A DNA stretch of 64,000 nucleotides from Candidatus Hinthialibacter antarcticus (lineage in GTDB: Bacteria; Hinthialibacterota; Hinthialibacteria; Hinthialibacterales; Hinthialibacteraceae), in contig JAVCCE010000072.1 in the NCBI GenBank assembly GCA_030765645.1, positions 84,252 to 148,251 of the forward strand, written 5' to 3'. Every line of letters starts with the position of its first letter. Position 1 is the first letter of the stretch. Both the position numbers and the translations under genes were made by a program. The notes beneath the pieces were generated by a model. The model made no database searches. It was not told the DNA's origin and saw nothing but the letters and a program-made list of their open reading frames with translations. Below, piece by piece: positions 1 to 8,925 of the stretch.

Positions 1-2
1 CT

Positions 3-293
3 GCTGAGGCAGGTGAAAGACTTTACAAAATTCGTGGATGCGCACAGTGCCACTCCATTGACGGTACTGCCAACGATGGCCCGACATTCAAAAACATCTG
101 GGGAAAAACGGAGCCATTGCGAGATGGTTCAAGCGTTGTGGTCGATGAGAATTACGTTCGCGAATCTCTCATGGATCCCAATGCGAAAATCCGCAAGGGA
201 TTTGACGCAATCATGCCGACATACCAAGGCAAGTTAAAAGATAAAGAAATTACAGCGATCATCGAATTCATTAAAACATTGAAGGACGAGTAA
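3..293 (+). CDS. Cytochrome c oxidase subunit II, 3' end with cytochrome c domain (partial)
   Basis: Only the last 96 codons are visible; the open frame enters from the left edge. They form a mono-heme cytochrome c domain: the heme attachment motif CAQCH is at visible residues 13-17, and a distal methionine sits in MPTYQG near residue 77. The stop is 2 bases before the start of subunit I. In caa3 oxidases, subunit II carries exactly such a C-terminal cytochrome c domain, which passes electrons to CuA. The operon order II-I-III-IV supports that reading. A free-standing cytochrome c gene is the alternative, because the CuA domain lies outside the window. The domain would act on the periplasmic side of the membrane. 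Confidence 0.8.
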   Translation, partial: AEAGERLYKIRGCAQCHSIDGTANDGPTFKNIWGKTEPLRDGSSVVVDENYVRESLMDPNAKIRKGFDAIMPTYQGKLKDKEITAIIEFIKTLKDE

Positions 294-295
294 CA

Positions 296-1975
296 ATGGT
301 TACAACGACCTTGCCACCATCCGCCAATCCGTCAGAGCCAGTTCACGGCGATAATTATATCACGCACAGTAAAGGTATCATGTCGTGGTTGGTTACGCTC
401 GATCACAAGCGAATTGCTGTTCTCTATCTGATTTCGATTTTATCGACATTTTTCTTAGGCGGCGTGTTCGCCTTGTTGGTGCGGACGGAATTGATTACCG
501 CCGGCCCCACCATGATGGACGCGAATACCTATAACAAAATGTTTACGCTGCACGGCATCATCATGACCTTTATGGTGATTATTCCCGGCATTCCTGCGGT
601 GTTCGGCAATTTCGCCTTACCGCTAATGTTGGGCGCAAAAGACGTCGCGTTTCCCCGATTGAATTTAGCCAGTTGGTATTTTTATGTCGTTGGCGCCATT
701 TTCGCGGTAATCGCAATTGTCATGGGCGGCGTTGATACCGGGTGGACGTTCTATACCCCATATAGTACGACAACATCGACTGCTGTGATTCCAGTGACTG
801 TGGCTGCATTCATACTTGGATTTAGCTCGATTTTCACCGGATTAAACTTCATTGTCACCATTCACATGCTACGGCCTCCTGGAATGGGTTGGTTCAAGAT
901 GCCGCTATTTTTATGGGCGCTTTATGGAACTGCGTTGATCCAGGTCTTAGCGACGCCAGTGGTCGGCATCACCATTTTACTTTTAATTATTGAGCGATTA
1001 TTGGGCGTTGGTATTTTTGATCCATCGCTGGGCGGCGACCCGGTTCTTTATCAGCACTTCTTCTGGTTCTATTCGCACCCGGCGGTTTATATCATGATCT
1101 TACCGGCGATGGGCGTTATCAGCGAATTGATTCCGACGTTCAGCCGCAAACACATTTTTGGATACAATTTTATTGTATACAGCAGTTTAGCCATTGCGAT
1201 TCTTGGCTTCCTGGTTTGGGGACACCACATGTTTACCAGCGGGCAGTCAGTTCTAGCGAGTTTTATATTCAGCCTACTTACGTTTAGCGTGTCGATTCCC
1301 TCAGCAATCAAGGTGTTTAACTGGCTTGCGACCATGTACAAAGGGTCAATCAGCCTGCAAACGCCGATGTGCTATGCGCTGATGTTTATATTTATCTTTG
1401 GCATCGGCGGATTGACGGGATTGTTTCTGGCGACGCTCGCGACCGACGTTCACTTACATGATACTTACTTCGTGGTTGCTCACTTCCACTATGTTATGGT
1501 GGGCGCCATGATCGCTTTTGTCGGCGCTATTCATTACTGGTGGCCCAAAATGTTCGGTGTGATGTATAGCGATTTGATGGGGCGCATCGCCGCGTTTTTG
1601 ATGTTCGTCGGTTTTAATTTGACCTTCTTCCCTCAATTTGTGATGGGAAGCCACGGAATGCCGCGCCGCTATTATAACTATCTTGACGTTTTCTGGATTT
1701 ATCATTTCTTATCAACACTTGGTTCATATTTAATGGCCATTTCATTTTTCATGGTCGCTGGCTATCTCGTTCACTCTTTGTTTAGAGGCAAAAAGGCGCC
1801 TGACAATCCGTGGGGGGCCGCAACATTAGACTGGCAAACCAGTACGCCTCCGATTCATGAGAACTTTAAAGAAACGCCAACTGCATCCGATCCATACGAT
1901 TATTCGGATTGGGAGTATGACGCAAAAATCGAAGGCTTCGTAAAGAAAAGCGCGGCGGCGGGCTCGTCCGCATAA
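296..1975 (+). CDS. ctaD: Cytochrome c oxidase subunit I (caa3-type, A2 family)
   Basis: This is the 559-residue catalytic subunit of a heme-copper oxidase, which reduces O2 to water and pumps protons. Ligand positions are all visible: H86 and H398 for the low-spin heme, H396 for the high-spin heme, and H261, H310 and H311 for CuB, with Y265 as the cross-linking tyrosine. The sequence around CuB reads YSHPAVY instead of GHPEVY. Members with YSHPxVY belong to the A2 group, in which a Tyr-Ser pair replaces the D-channel glutamate, as in Thermus and Rhodothermus caa3. About twelve membrane helices are evident. The start 2 bases after subunit II implies translational coupling. Confidence 0.97.
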   Translation: MVTTTLPPSANPSEPVHGDNYITHSKGIMSWLVTLDHKRIAVLYLISILSTFFLGGVFALLVRTELITAGPTMMDANTYNKMFTLHGIIMTFMVIIPGIPAVFGNFALPLMLGAKDVAFPRLNLASWYFYVVGAIFAVIAIVMGGVDTGWTFYTPYSTTTSTAVIPVTVAAFILGFSSIFTGLNFIVTIHMLRPPGMGWFKMPLFLWALYGTALIQVLATPVVGITILLLIIERLLGVGIFDPSLGGDPVLYQHFFWFYSHPAVYIMILPAMGVISELIPTFSRKHIFGYNFIVYSSLAIAILGFLVWGHHMFTSGQSVLASFIFSLLTFSVSIPSAIKVFNWLATMYKGSISLQTPMCYALMFIFIFGIGGLTGLFLATLATDVHLHDTYFVVAHFHYVMVGAMIAFVGAIHYWWPKMFGVMYSDLMGRIAAFLMFVGFNLTFFPQFVMGSHGMPRRYYNYLDVFWIYHFLSTLGSYLMAISFFMVAGYLVHSLFRGKKAPDNPWGAATLDWQTSTPPIHENFKETPTASDPYDYSDWEYDAKIEGFVKKSAAAGSSA

Positions 1976-1995
1976 CCCCGTACTGAGGAAGAACA

Positions 1996-2928
1996 ATGAC
2001 GCAATCAGCCGTCGAAGAACAAAAAAAAGATCACGGCGAGCACGAACACGATCACAATCCGTATCTGGCGCATCACTTTGATACGGAGGAGCAGCAGTTT
2101 GATTCTGGCAAGTTAGGGATGTGGTTGTTCCTGGCGACGGAAATCCTGCTGTTCAGCGGCTTGTTCTGTGCGTATGCGGTGTATCGCGCCAACCATCCAG
2201 AAATATTTATCTACGCGCATCAGTTTCTTGATAAATTCTGGGGCGGTCTTAATACGGTGATTCTGATCTTCAGCAGTTTCACTATGGCGTGGGCGGTGCG
2301 TTGCGCACAGCTCAATCAGCGAAAACTGTTGATTGCGAATTTGATTATTACTCTGCTCTGCGCTTGCGGATTTCTCGGCGTAAAGTTTATTGAATATCAA
2401 CACAAATGGCACGACGGCCTGTTGTGGGGGACGCATTACAATCCCGTCGAACACGGCGCACATGAGGCCGAAGACGGTGAAGGCGCCCACGGCGCAGATG
2501 CCGAACACGCAGATGTTGTAGCGCATACGGATGAAATTTCGATAACAGAAGATTCGCACACAGAAGAACCTACACAAGAAGCCGAAACCGCAGCGGGAGA
2601 TAGTGAGGGCTTTAAAATAGAGCACTCTAAAATTCCTGACGCGCCCCAAGGCCCTGCCGGATTAGCGAAGGTCGAAACGGGCGGACATTATGTCGATCAT
2701 TCGCCGAAAAACGTCCATATCTTTTTCGGCATCTACTTCGCCATGACAGGATTACACGGCGTTCACGTTCTGGCGGGAATGGCGGCGATCGGTTGGATCT
2801 TACGCCGCTCAATTCGCGGCGATTTCAACGAGAAAAACTATCTCGCCGTAGATTGCGTCGGCTTATACTGGCACGTCGTCGACTTGGTTTGGATTTATTT
2901 GTTCCCGCTTTTGTACCTGATTCACTGA
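1996..2928 (+). CDS. ctaE: Cytochrome c oxidase subunit III with a long His/acidic loop
   Basis: This 310-residue subunit III has an N-terminal His/Glu-rich tail (residues 10-30) and helices beginning near residue 40. The family hallmarks are FIEY near 131-134, FGIYFAMTGLHGVHV at 244-258 and YWHVVDLVWIYLF at 291-303. Between residues about 140 and 238 lies a hydrophilic insertion rich in His, Glu, Asp and Ala (H153, H156, H165, H171, H177, H188, H210), where ordinary subunit III has a short loop. Subunit III stabilises subunit I and the proton uptake path. The gene follows subunit I by 20 bases with an AGGAAG ribosome site. A second subunit III-like gene occurs at 3305. Confidence 0.95.
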   Translation: MTQSAVEEQKKDHGEHEHDHNPYLAHHFDTEEQQFDSGKLGMWLFLATEILLFSGLFCAYAVYRANHPEIFIYAHQFLDKFWGGLNTVILIFSSFTMAWAVRCAQLNQRKLLIANLIITLLCACGFLGVKFIEYQHKWHDGLLWGTHYNPVEHGAHEAEDGEGAHGADAEHADVVAHTDEISITEDSHTEEPTQEAETAAGDSEGFKIEHSKIPDAPQGPAGLAKVETGGHYVDHSPKNVHIFFGIYFAMTGLHGVHVLAGMAAIGWILRRSIRGDFNEKNYLAVDCVGLYWHVVDLVWIYLFPLLYLIH

Positions 2929-2957
2929 TCGAACATGGTCAGTAAGGAGACCGAAAC

Positions 2958-3302
2958 ATGAGCAGTTCTTCTCACAATCATAACGAACCTCACGCTGCCC
3001 CTTTATGGATATTGGCGGCGGTTTGCATCACGCTGATGATCTTGACCTACCTGACGGTCTCAGCGACCTATGTTGATCTTGGCAGTGAAGGCAACCTGTT
3101 TTTAGCGATGGGGATTGCAACCCTGAAAGCCTCGCTGGTGGTGTTGTTTTTTATGCACCTGTTCTGGGACAAGCCCGTCAATTCGTTTGTCTTTATCGCG
3201 TCGCTGGTTTTTGTTACGTTATTTCTTGTATTTGCGCTGATGGATACGCTACAATATCAACCGAACATGATTGAAAACTACGCGCCAATGATTAACAAAT
3301 AA
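2958..3302 (+). CDS. ctaF: Cytochrome c oxidase subunit IV (prokaryotic COX4 type)
   Basis: A 114-residue protein with three hydrophobic segments (about 16-36, 45-70 and 76-98). Its motif, AMGIATLKASLVVLFFMHL followed by a charged loop and an FVF helix, is typical of the small prokaryotic subunit IV family of aa3/caa3 oxidases, which helps assembly and stabilises the CuB site. It lies between the two subunit III genes. An AAGGAG ribosome site precedes the ATG, and the stop is 2 bases before the next start. Confidence 0.9.
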   Translation: MSSSSHNHNEPHAAPLWILAAVCITLMILTYLTVSATYVDLGSEGNLFLAMGIATLKASLVVLFFMHLFWDKPVNSFVFIASLVFVTLFLVFALMDTLQYQPNMIENYAPMINK

Positions 3303-3304
3303 TC

Positions 3305-3916
3305 ATGGATGAAAACGAACCTGCATCAACATTGAACTCTTCATCGCTCGACCCGAAAGCGCAAGCGATCCCCGGCGCTGGAAAACTCGGCATGATTATC
3401 TTTATGGCGTCGCTGTCGATGTTGTTCGTCGCCAGCATTATGGGGCTGGTCGTTATCCGGCTCCGCGCTGAAGTCTGGCCTCCGCCCGGTTCCCCCAGCC
3501 TGCCCCAAACACTGTGGCTCAGCACGATCATTATTATTGCATGCAGCATCGCGATTCAGGCGGCGATTCAATACGCTCGCGCTGGCGCCATGAAGCAGAT
3601 GAAACTAGCGTTGACCGCGACCTTTGCGTTGGGCTTATTGTTTTTAGCCGCGCAAAGTTTTAATTGGTTTCGCTTGCTGATCGCTGATTTCAAAATGGTC
3701 AACAATTTGTACTTGTTTTTGTTTTATATGCTGACCGGACTTCACGCGGCGCATGTCATCGGCGGGCTGATAATGATGGCGTTTGTGCTGACATCCGCAT
3801 ACAGAAACAAATATACGCAAGCGAACCATGCAGGCGTTGAATATAGCGCCATGTATTGGCACTTCCTCGACGGCGTCTGGATCATTTTATTTATGATTCT
3901 GTTAATGGTCAGCTAA
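3305..3916 (+). CDS. Second heme-copper oxidase subunit III-like protein
   Basis: A 203-residue, five-helix membrane protein of the subunit III family. Its C-terminal half carries FLFYMLTGLHAAHVIGG and YWHFLDGVWIILF, the same two hallmarks seen in the 310-residue subunit III upstream, but it lacks that protein's His-rich tail and loop. It is the last gene of the oxidase operon, starting 2 bases after subunit IV, and is followed by a strong terminator. Two subunit III paralogues in one operon could both assemble into one complex or be alternatives; the sequence does not decide. The family is clear, the exact role is inferred. Confidence 0.88.
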   Translation: MDENEPASTLNSSSLDPKAQAIPGAGKLGMIIFMASLSMLFVASIMGLVVIRLRAEVWPPPGSPSLPQTLWLSTIIIIACSIAIQAAIQYARAGAMKQMKLALTATFALGLLFLAAQSFNWFRLLIADFKMVNNLYLFLFYMLTGLHAAHVIGGLIMMAFVLTSAYRNKYTQANHAGVEYSAMYWHFLDGVWIILFMILLMVS

Positions 3917-3921
3917 AATCA

Positions 3922-3951
3922 AACCCCGGCAAGAGATATCTCACCGGGGTT
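3922..3951. terminator. Bidirectional rho-independent terminator
   Basis: An 8-base perfect inverted repeat (AACCCCGG at 3922-3929, CCGGGGTT at 3944-3951) encloses an inner AGATATCT palindrome. It lies 5 bases after the oxidase operon stop and before the stop of the convergent gene at 3976. The downstream tract TATCATTT is only moderately T-rich. Confidence 0.75.
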
Positions 3952-3975
3952 ATCATTTCAATAGAATATTCTAAA

Positions 3976-4896
3976 TTACGAAAACGATTTTCTAAGCAGT
4001 TCTACGCTTTTGGAAACGCCAGTATCGGCGCTTTCCTTCCCTTCAAACTCAATTGAGACGTATCCGTTATAGTCCACCGCTTTTAAGATAGACGCGACGC
4101 GGTCGTAGTCGATATTCAGTGTGTACCACTCGCCGCCGCCGTAGTAGGTTTTTGCCTGAACGAACGACACGTACGGAGCCACTTGAGCGAGCTTGTCGTA
4201 AGGATTTTCGAGGAAATTGCCAGTGTCCATCATCAACGTCAGCCAAGGCGAATCGACGCCGTTAAAAATGCGCAACATGCCTTCCGGCGTTCGCGAAAGT
4301 CCCCAGTGGTTTTCGAGGGCGAGCAAAACGCCGCATTCTTCCGCTTTGGGCAAGCATTGTTCGATGGAATCAATGCACCATTTGAACGCGTCGTCCTCGC
4401 CATAGCCGTCGAGCGGCGGTTCGAGTCCACGCGCCGCCATCAGGTCGTCAAACGATTTGATGGTTCCCCACCGGCCTGAATTCAGGCGGATACAGGGGAT
4501 GCCCATCGCGTAGGCGAGTTCGATGCAATGTTTGGTATGTTCGATATGTTTCTTGCGTTCTTCGGCGTCGGGAGAGACGAAATCCTGGTGGATGGACAGA
4601 CAGATTAAGTCGATTCCATTTTGGAACGCGTGTTTTTTGATCTTCTGCATATAGGCGTTGTCTTCGCTTTGCATCTGGCGATGGAGCACGTCGACGCCTT
4701 CGACGCCCAGTTCCGCCGCCCGGTCGATAACCGATTCGATGGGATACTTTGTCTTGGTAAAATGCCAATACGAGTAGCTCGAAATGCTGAGTTTGATTCG
4801 TTGTTTTTGCGCGGCTTGGGCAATGGATTGAGGCGCGAGTGAGGCGGCTCCAAGCGCCGCCGCAGAAGTGATTAATGACCGCCGATTGATATTCAT
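3976..4896 (-). CDS. Exported sugar phosphate isomerase/epimerase-like TIM barrel
   Basis: A 306-residue protein of the xylose-isomerase-like TIM barrel (AP endonuclease 2) family. The N-terminus has a twin-arginine-type leader (RRSLITSAAALGAASLA, cleavage near AQA), so the protein is predicted to be exported. Barrel motifs seen include CIRLNSGRWG, LLALENHWG with a metal-binding Glu, LMMDTGN with a metal-binding Asp, and the terminal VSIEFEGKE. Members of this family usually epimerise or isomerise sugars and often sit beside Gfo/Idh/MocA dehydrogenases in glycan-using bacteria. The substrate cannot be deduced. The start is placed at the leader. Confidence 0.85.
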   Translation of the reverse strand: MNINRRSLITSAAALGAASLAPQSIAQAAQKQRIKLSISSYSYWHFTKTKYPIESVIDRAAELGVEGVDVLHRQMQSEDNAYMQKIKKHAFQNGIDLICLSIHQDFVSPDAEERKKHIEHTKHCIELAYAMGIPCIRLNSGRWGTIKSFDDLMAARGLEPPLDGYGEDDAFKWCIDSIEQCLPKAEECGVLLALENHWGLSRTPEGMLRIFNGVDSPWLTLMMDTGNFLENPYDKLAQVAPYVSFVQAKTYYGGGEWYTLNIDYDRVASILKAVDYNGYVSIEFEGKESADTGVSKSVELLRKSFS

Positions 4897-4925
4897 TTTG
4901 TTACCTCAAAATAATGTGAGTTCTA

Positions 4926-4955
4926 TTGAATAAAATTTTCATTGTAGTATATACT
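4926..4955 (+). promoter_or_regulatory. Candidate sigma70-type promoter
   Basis: TTGAAT at 4926-4931 and TATACT at 4950-4955 are separated by 18 bases, 137 bases upstream of the secreted protein gene at 5093. The -10 lies in the palindrome AGTATATACT, so it might also serve the divergent gene at 4896. The call rests on consensus matching only. Confidence 0.4.
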
Positions 4956-5092
4956 AATCTAGCATTTATTGCTAATCATAAGAAAAGGTGTTTACGACTG
5001 GAGGTGAGACAGGGGCTTTTCGATTTTGCAAATTCAATTTTATTTGAATTGCCAAAGAGTGTTTAAACTTTAAATCCATTAGGAGACCACTT

Positions 5093-6496
5093 ATGAAACG
5101 TATTTTTCTGGTAATACTCGGTACGATTGTTTGTGTATCGTTCGTAAATGCACAAGATTATCCGATTACGAAAGCCTGGGAATTTTTGTGGACTGAGGAG
5201 AGTGAAGAATATCCTTGGTTACGCGCCGAACAAGGAACAAACTGGGAGCATGATGGCTCAAATGAAATGGACTTTTTCAGTACGCTGATTCGGTATGATG
5301 CTGATCGTTTGATGTTGCTTTTAGTTGAAAATGGCGTCAATGAAGCAGACCCTGCGCCAGAAGACATTGCAATAGCAGAGAAATTTCCTGATCGTTCGGT
5401 TCTCTGGATTAGTCCAGTCGATGGTTCTTTTATGGGAGTTGCTTTGAAATTGGATTTTCTTCCTGCTGAGGATACAGAATATTATAAGCAAAAAGTGACC
5501 GGAACTCATCCCGATGGGCCTGAATCTGACCGTAGCTGGCAATTAACAGAGCAATGGCCGCATATTGCTGCTGATGACGATGGATTTTTGTATTTAGTAG
5601 ACAAACATAAAATCCTTCGCTACACGCCAGATGGTGATACATTCACTGGACCAGAAGTTGTTTTTACGTATCCAGAACAAGACCCTCCAATCTATTCAAC
5701 CAACGCAGGCAACCTGCATTATCGCGCCTGGCGAATTCAATCTATCAATGTGAAAGGCAGCGGCAATAACAAAGTAATGACGACCGCAGCCCGTTTTTGG
5801 ATTGATGCTGGCGGTGTGATGTATTACACCAGCAATGACGGCGGCGCGAGTTGGACTATCCAGACGCACCGAGGACAAGAACAACGAGGCGGCGTCGGTA
5901 CAGGCGGCGCAACCAGCGCTCCAGTTACATTCGGTGAAGAAGAATGGATTTTCGCTAATGGTTTTCCTGGCAGCGATGATCGTTTGTATCGCTTTTTCCG
6001 TACGGCTGGCACGCAAGAGGATTTCTTCCAAGACATTCCTGATCTTTGGGATCCACAAATTGACCCTGCAGAAGATGTGGCCGAAATCGATAAATACATG
6101 AAGTGGAATTTAATTGATGCGGCTGCCGCAGATGGAGTGCCTTATGTTGCAGTCCTTTCATTGCCGAAGTGGCAAAGCCGTAACGATGGAGAATTTATTG
6201 ATGCGACTGCATGGGTTGCGATTCATTCTGTTGCATTAGATCCCAATGGCGATGGTATTGAAGGCGATTTTTTATCTTCCTATCAGATTAACGTACATGA
6301 AATTGATGAACTTCAGGGCGTTGCTGGTGACGAAGACAACTGGGATGCTGCTTCATTTGCTGCAATCAACATGTACGTACCAGAAGGTTTCCCTGACGGC
6401 GCGGCGGAAATTCTATGGAGCGGCGGCACCTCAGGCTTTGGACGTTTGGTGGTTGGCGATGTAGATGTTTCGGTCAAAGACTGGTCGTTATTCTAA
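5093..6496 (+). CDS. Secreted Asp-box protein of unknown function
   Basis: A 467-residue protein with a signal peptide (residues 1-20, cleavage after VNA). The mature part is acidic and rich in Trp, Tyr and beta-strand patterns. One Asp-box, SNDGGASW, is at residues 247-254. This motif occurs in sialidase and BNR beta-propellers, but only one copy is clear, so enzymatic activity is not claimed. A likely beta-propeller blade reads DDDGFLYLVDKHKILRYTPDG at 161-181. The GGAGACC ribosome site lies 8 bases upstream of the ATG. The gene stands alone, between a candidate promoter and a strong terminator. I do not recognise a specific family. Confidence 0.8.
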   Translation: MKRIFLVILGTIVCVSFVNAQDYPITKAWEFLWTEESEEYPWLRAEQGTNWEHDGSNEMDFFSTLIRYDADRLMLLLVENGVNEADPAPEDIAIAEKFPDRSVLWISPVDGSFMGVALKLDFLPAEDTEYYKQKVTGTHPDGPESDRSWQLTEQWPHIAADDDGFLYLVDKHKILRYTPDGDTFTGPEVVFTYPEQDPPIYSTNAGNLHYRAWRIQSINVKGSGNNKVMTTAARFWIDAGGVMYYTSNDGGASWTIQTHRGQEQRGGVGTGGATSAPVTFGEEEWIFANGFPGSDDRLYRFFRTAGTQEDFFQDIPDLWDPQIDPAEDVAEIDKYMKWNLIDAAAADGVPYVAVLSLPKWQSRNDGEFIDATAWVAIHSVALDPNGDGIEGDFLSSYQINVHEIDELQGVAGDEDNWDAASFAAINMYVPEGFPDGAAEILWSGGTSGFGRLVVGDVDVSVKDWSLF

Positions 6497-6528
6497 ATTA
6501 ACAAGAACAAGACTTTCTGTTGGAAACT

Positions 6529-6560
6529 AAGAAGGCGTTCAATTGAACGCCTTCTTTTTT
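6529..6560. terminator. Strong bidirectional terminator
   Basis: A perfect 28-base palindrome (AAGAAGGCGTTCAA at 6529-6542, TTGAACGCCTTCTT at 6543-6556) continues into a T run. It lies between convergent genes ending at 6496 and 6559. The A run on the other side allows it to work in both directions. Confidence 0.9.
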
Positions 6561-7650
6561 ATTGCACAACAACGTCGTCCGGGAACATGGAATACCAGGC
6601 GAACCAGGCGGCATGGCGAATTTTGAGCGTCGGGTCGTCCGCCTCAACGATGACGCTGTCGGGCGAAGGATGAAAGGTAAATTTGACTTCGACGCCGTTG
6701 ATTGTATCAGACCATTCTGAACCCGGTTTGGTTTTTTCATCAATGACAGGCAGTGGATAGACGCGGCGTTCGTCGCCAATTGAGACAATGGTGACGGGGG
6801 TCTTTTTCGCCCATTTTGAATTTTGCGGCAGCGGTTCAACCGGGAAATAAAGTGAATCGGAACCAAAATACGGACCGCCGGGATTTGACTGGTATCGCTT
6901 AATCAGAAGTGGGTCGAACCCTAATACTTTTGTTTCGGGGTGCATGGCTTTCCAGACGCTCCATTGGACGCGCTGGCATGGGATGACTTCGAGCGTCTTC
7001 CCCGCTGCTGCTGCGGGGCCGGTTACGGCTTTGCCCAACAATTGGCTCCAAAGGCTTTCTTCTTCTTGAGAGCCGCGCTTGTCGTAAAAGAGCGAGTTTG
7101 AATTATACAACAACCCGCTGAAGCCAAAGTTCAGTGTTTCATCACCAACATTGCGGTTATAAACCACGCCGCTGTCTGTGAGATAATTATACGCAACAGC
7201 AATGGGGACGCCGCCGACGAAATCGTTGGCGATTTCATGCCAAACCAAGACGCGCATCGGATAGGCGCGCGCTTCGCCGTTGATTTCTACGCCGAAAACG
7301 ATATCGCCTGATACCAAATATTTTCCGCGCTCTTCGTCATTATACTCTTCAACTTCTTGCGTCGTCATCAAGGATGGAGCGGTCAATGTCGGTACGCGGT
7401 CTTTGATGGCCCCGCCCGCGACGATTTGGTCTTTTGGAACCAAGCATGTTGAAAGATCAAAGCGGTAAGAATCAACATTGCGTCCATCGCCGACAATATT
7501 CTGATTGCGTGAATGAACGAGGTAGACCGTTTGCGCAATGACAATGGCGGAGACAAGAACAAAGGCAATCACTAATAGCCAGCCCGCCGAAATGAAAGCG
7601 CTTTCACTTTTGTTTTTTTTTGTATCTGAAATTTGTTTATAGTTTGGCAT
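6559..7650 (-). CDS. DUF3179 domain protein, membrane-anchored
   Basis: A 363-residue protein with one N-terminal membrane helix (22-45) and a DUF3179 domain (about 70-355). Family features include the region MRVLVWHEIANDFVGG (132-147), LNFGFSGLLYNSN (173-185), LFYD and ESLWSQLLGKAVTGP (199-212). In most members a cysteine-containing CPLC or CPLT segment precedes the following strand. Here that position reads AYNYLTDSG (153-161), so the cysteine is missing. The biochemical function of DUF3179 is unknown. The protein would face the periplasm. It lies 58 bases downstream of ctaB on the same strand and may be co-transcribed with it. Confidence 0.85.
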   Translation of the reverse strand: MPNYKQISDTKKNKSESAFISAGWLLVIAFVLVSAIVIAQTVYLVHSRNQNIVGDGRNVDSYRFDLSTCLVPKDQIVAGGAIKDRVPTLTAPSLMTTQEVEEYNDEERGKYLVSGDIVFGVEINGEARAYPMRVLVWHEIANDFVGGVPIAVAYNYLTDSGVVYNRNVGDETLNFGFSGLLYNSNSLFYDKRGSQEEESLWSQLLGKAVTGPAAAAGKTLEVIPCQRVQWSVWKAMHPETKVLGFDPLLIKRYQSNPGGPYFGSDSLYFPVEPLPQNSKWAKKTPVTIVSIGDERRVYPLPVIDEKTKPGSEWSDTINGVEVKFTFHPSPDSVIVEADDPTLKIRHAAWFAWYSMFPDDVVVQ

Positions 7651-7708
7651 GGTTGCATCCCCCGTTGTGAATCATCCTACAGTTGCTGTTGCTGTCAAGT
7701 TGGCGCGT

Positions 7709-8701
7709 TTAGTCATTGAAACTTATGACCTGCGAAGTATGAAGCGAGTCGTTGGATTCAGCCGAGACGGCAACCGACTGGCTGGGCTGTACTGAAATTG
7801 ATTTAATCGCTGGCGAACGGTCAATGGCCATGAGGCCGAGCAGCAGAGGCAAGTAAATCAGGCTGGTGAAGAAGAGACGACGGGCGTCTTGGCGGTTGCG
7901 AGACGCGGCGAATTGCATTCCCATTGCGGTCATTGCGCCGCCTAATGTGAAGGCGCCCAATAGGAAAAACCAGCCGCCGAGTCCACTTAAAAAATACGCT
8001 GCGCCTAATGGAATCAAAGCGATGCTGTATAGCGCCGCGATGTTAGACGTGAGTTGACCACTGGGATCGAATGCGGGCAACATTTTGAAGCCGCCGCGTT
8101 CGTAGTCGTCTTTGTACATCCAAGCCAGCGCCAGAAAATGAGGGATTTGCCAAACAAATAGAAACGCGCCGAGTATCCAAGCGCCAGTGTTGAGTTCTCC
8201 CGTAATCGCCGTCCAGCCCATCATGGGAGGGATCGCGCCGCAGGCCGCGCCGACGAGAGTGCAAAGGCTGGTGCGTGTTTTCATTGGCGTGTAGACCAAC
8301 ACATAGAGCAGAATGTTCAGCGCACCCAACATTGCCGTGAGAGCGTTCACGAATATGGCGAGCAAGATCACGCCGCCAATGCCGACGCTTAAGCTCCATA
8401 AGAGAGCATGAATGGAATTCATGCGGCCCGACGGCAGAGGCCGATTGCGGGTGCGGTTCATTTTTGCGTCGAGTTCGACTTCCCACCACTCATTTAGGGC
8501 ATTTGCTGAGGCTGCGGCGCCTGCCGTGCCGAGCATCGTCCAAAAGAGCAAGACAAGATTAATTGAGTCGGAGGCGACCCAAAAACCCGCCAGCGTGGTT
8601 AATAACACCATGAAAGTCAGGCGCGCTTTACAGAGTTCCATATAAAGCGATAGCAGGGTATTTTGGGTTTGCGGCACAGTATTTTCCAAAGAGGCGCTCA
8701 T
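7709..8701 (-). CDS. ctaB: Protoheme IX farnesyltransferase (heme O synthase)
   Basis: A 330-residue UbiA-family prenyltransferase that makes heme O from heme B, the first step to the heme A needed by the oxidase encoded at 296-3916. The first acidic motif region reads NALNEWWEVELDAKMNRT followed by RPLP. The second is YKDDYERGGFKMLP. Eight or nine membrane helices are visible. The N-terminal 20 residues and the C-terminal tail after residue 300 are polar extensions. No heme A synthase (ctaA) is seen in the window. The 224 bases to the divergent apbE-like gene hold the only obvious promoter space. Confidence 0.94.
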   Translation of the reverse strand: MSASLENTVPQTQNTLLSLYMELCKARLTFMVLLTTLAGFWVASDSINLVLLFWTMLGTAGAAASANALNEWWEVELDAKMNRTRNRPLPSGRMNSIHALLWSLSVGIGGVILLAIFVNALTAMLGALNILLYVLVYTPMKTRTSLCTLVGAACGAIPPMMGWTAITGELNTGAWILGAFLFVWQIPHFLALAWMYKDDYERGGFKMLPAFDPSGQLTSNIAALYSIALIPLGAAYFLSGLGGWFFLLGAFTLGGAMTAMGMQFAASRNRQDARRLFFTSLIYLPLLLGLMAIDRSPAIKSISVQPSQSVAVSAESNDSLHTSQVISFND

Positions 8702-8853
8702 GGGTTCCTCAGTCTAAGGGATCGTAGTTTACACATGTGGTGCGATTCTAGTTGAAGGCTGGATTGAACGGGCAAATCGCCGGGCAGTGGTCAAAAATTT
8801 GTGGAATCGCTAAGTTGATGGAGCCGCCGCCTCCAATCTTTCATATAACACAC

Positions 8854-8859
8854 TATAAT
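8854..8859 (+). promoter_or_regulatory. Possible -10 element upstream of the apbE-like gene
   Basis: A perfect TATAAT lies 66 bases before the GTG start at 8926, in the divergent interval between ctaB and the apbE-like gene. No good -35 hexamer is found 16-18 bases upstream, so the assignment is weak. Nothing else is recognised in 8702-8925. Confidence 0.3.
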
Positions 8860-8925
8860 ACTTTCTAGTACGCGTTACGGCAAGCGACGTATGCAGGCCG
8901 TAAAGAATTTGGGGAGTCAATTCGC

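Noticed and set aside
2113..2649. Long open frame on the - strand across the subunit III insertion
   Set aside because: It lies entirely inside a clear subunit III gene on +, has no family-like features and no ribosome site, and owes its length to the repetitive acidic/His codon pattern.
5093..6496. Sialidase function for the secreted Asp-box protein
   Set aside because: Only one Asp-box is visible and the FRIP motif and catalytic residues are absent.
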